Positions 15,275 through 15,706 of a DNA stretch of 15,706 bases are shown piece by piece. The stretch is from Acetobacteraceae bacterium (lineage in GTDB: Bacteria > Pseudomonadota > Alphaproteobacteria > Acetobacterales > Acetobacteraceae), in NCBI GenBank assembly GCA_947476855.1, contig CANJSR010000054.1:1-15706 (forward strand), read 5' to 3'. The notes beneath the pieces are model-generated. The model saw nothing but the letters and a program-made list of their open reading frames with translations. It did no database searches and was not told where the DNA came from. Both the position numbers and the translations under genes were made by a program. The stretch's first letter is position 1. Each line of letters begins with the position of its first letter.

Positions 15275-15706
15275 ATGGAACAGATCGTTGATGTCGTCGT
15301 CGTGGGGGGCGGCCATGCGGGGTGTGAGGCCGCCGCCGCCGCCGCGCGTATGGGTGCCCGCACCGTCCTGCTGACCCACCGCCTGGAAACGATCGGGGAG
15401 ATGTCGTGCAATCCCTCGATCGGCGGCATCGGCAAGGGGCACCTGGTGCGGGAGATCGACGCCCTCGATGGCGTCATGGGCCAGGCCGCCGACCGCGCCG
15501 GCATCCATTTCAAGCTGCTGAACCGCAGCAAGGGCCCCGCCGTGCGCGGCCCGCGCGCCCAGGCCGACCGCAAGCTTTACCGGCGCGCGATGCGGGAACT
15601 GCTGGAGGACACGCCGAACCTGACGCTGCATGCCGCGGCGGTGGAGGACATGGAGATCGGCCCGGACGGTCGCCTCGCCGCCGTGATCACCGCCGATGGG
15701 ACCCGC
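15275..15706 (+). CDS. mnmG: tRNA uridine-5-carboxymethylaminomethyl modification enzyme, N-terminal part (runs off the window)
   Basis: The first 144 codons of MnmG (GidA), the FAD enzyme that with MnmE installs the cmnm5 group on the wobble uridine of certain tRNAs. The FAD-binding start [15 protein letters not shown] (6-20, GxGxxG), the [20 protein letters not shown] stretch at 43-62 with Cys45, and [20 protein letters not shown] at 79-98 are hallmarks that leave no doubt. The frame is open to the end of the window, so the gene is partial. It begins 29 bases after the AceE-like gene. Neither mnmE nor the rsmG-parA-parB genes that often accompany mnmG are visible, though they may lie downstream. 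The start is fixed by the Rossmann strand beginning at residue 4. Confidence 0.97.
   Translation, partial: MEQIVDVVVVGGGHAGCEAAAAAARMGARTVLLTHRLETIGEMSCNPSIGGIGKGHLVREIDALDGVMGQAADRAGIHFKLLNRSKGPAVRGPRAQADRKLYRRAMRELLEDTPNLTLHAAAVEDMEIGPDGRLAAVITADGTR

Overview
The window is GC-rich chromosomal DNA. Its gene families (long argB, folK, gloB, MnmG, Bug receptor, RTX protein, AceE-like E1) and its C/G-biased third codon positions suggest an alphaproteobacterium, most likely Rhodospirillales/Acetobacteraceae; this placement is inference. No rRNA, tRNA, CRISPR array or insertion sequence was recognised. The window starts inside argB (minus strand) and ends inside mnmG (plus strand).

Region 1 (1-2850): the argB start is followed by about 920 bp without a gene. 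That gap holds two families of repeats, each arranged as inverted pairs (A hairpin, B hairpin, A hairpin). Two SDR oxidoreductase genes then overlap by one base; the second has Phe in place of the catalytic Tyr.

Region 2 (2851-6265): a minus-strand run reads VOC/glyoxalase-fold protein, then LLM-class oxidoreductase, then Bug/TctC-type solute receptor. A TetR-like regulator diverges from it. The spacer between them holds an 11-bp-phased GAACAT repeat that could be an operator. With the two convergent SDR genes this looks like a small catabolic module for an organic acid or carbonyl compound; substrate unknown.

Region 3 (6266-7186): a visibly AT-richer patch carries one gene, a small protein resembling the MltR (mannitol repressor) fold. 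It is probably acquired DNA.

Region 4 (7187-9606): folK (minus) diverges from a compact gloB - GST - DUF985 cupin unit (plus). The first two of these genes share a link to glutathione.

Region 5 (9661-12742): a secreted protein with two retropepsin-type DTG lobes diverges from a 646-residue protein that joins an N-terminal nidogen-like (NIDO) domain to RTX calcium-binding repeats and a type I secretion-like C-terminus.

Region 6 (12870-15706): a 791-residue AceE/transketolase-superfamily protein is followed closely by mnmG, which has no Shine-Dalgarno sequence and may be translated from a leaderless transcript.

No wholly new system can be demonstrated from sequence alone. The best candidates for a second look are the nested inverted-repeat region, the SDR/LLM/VOC/Bug/TetR cluster with its Phe-substituted SDR, the AT-rich MltR-like islet, and the double-DTG protease facing the NIDO-RTX protein.
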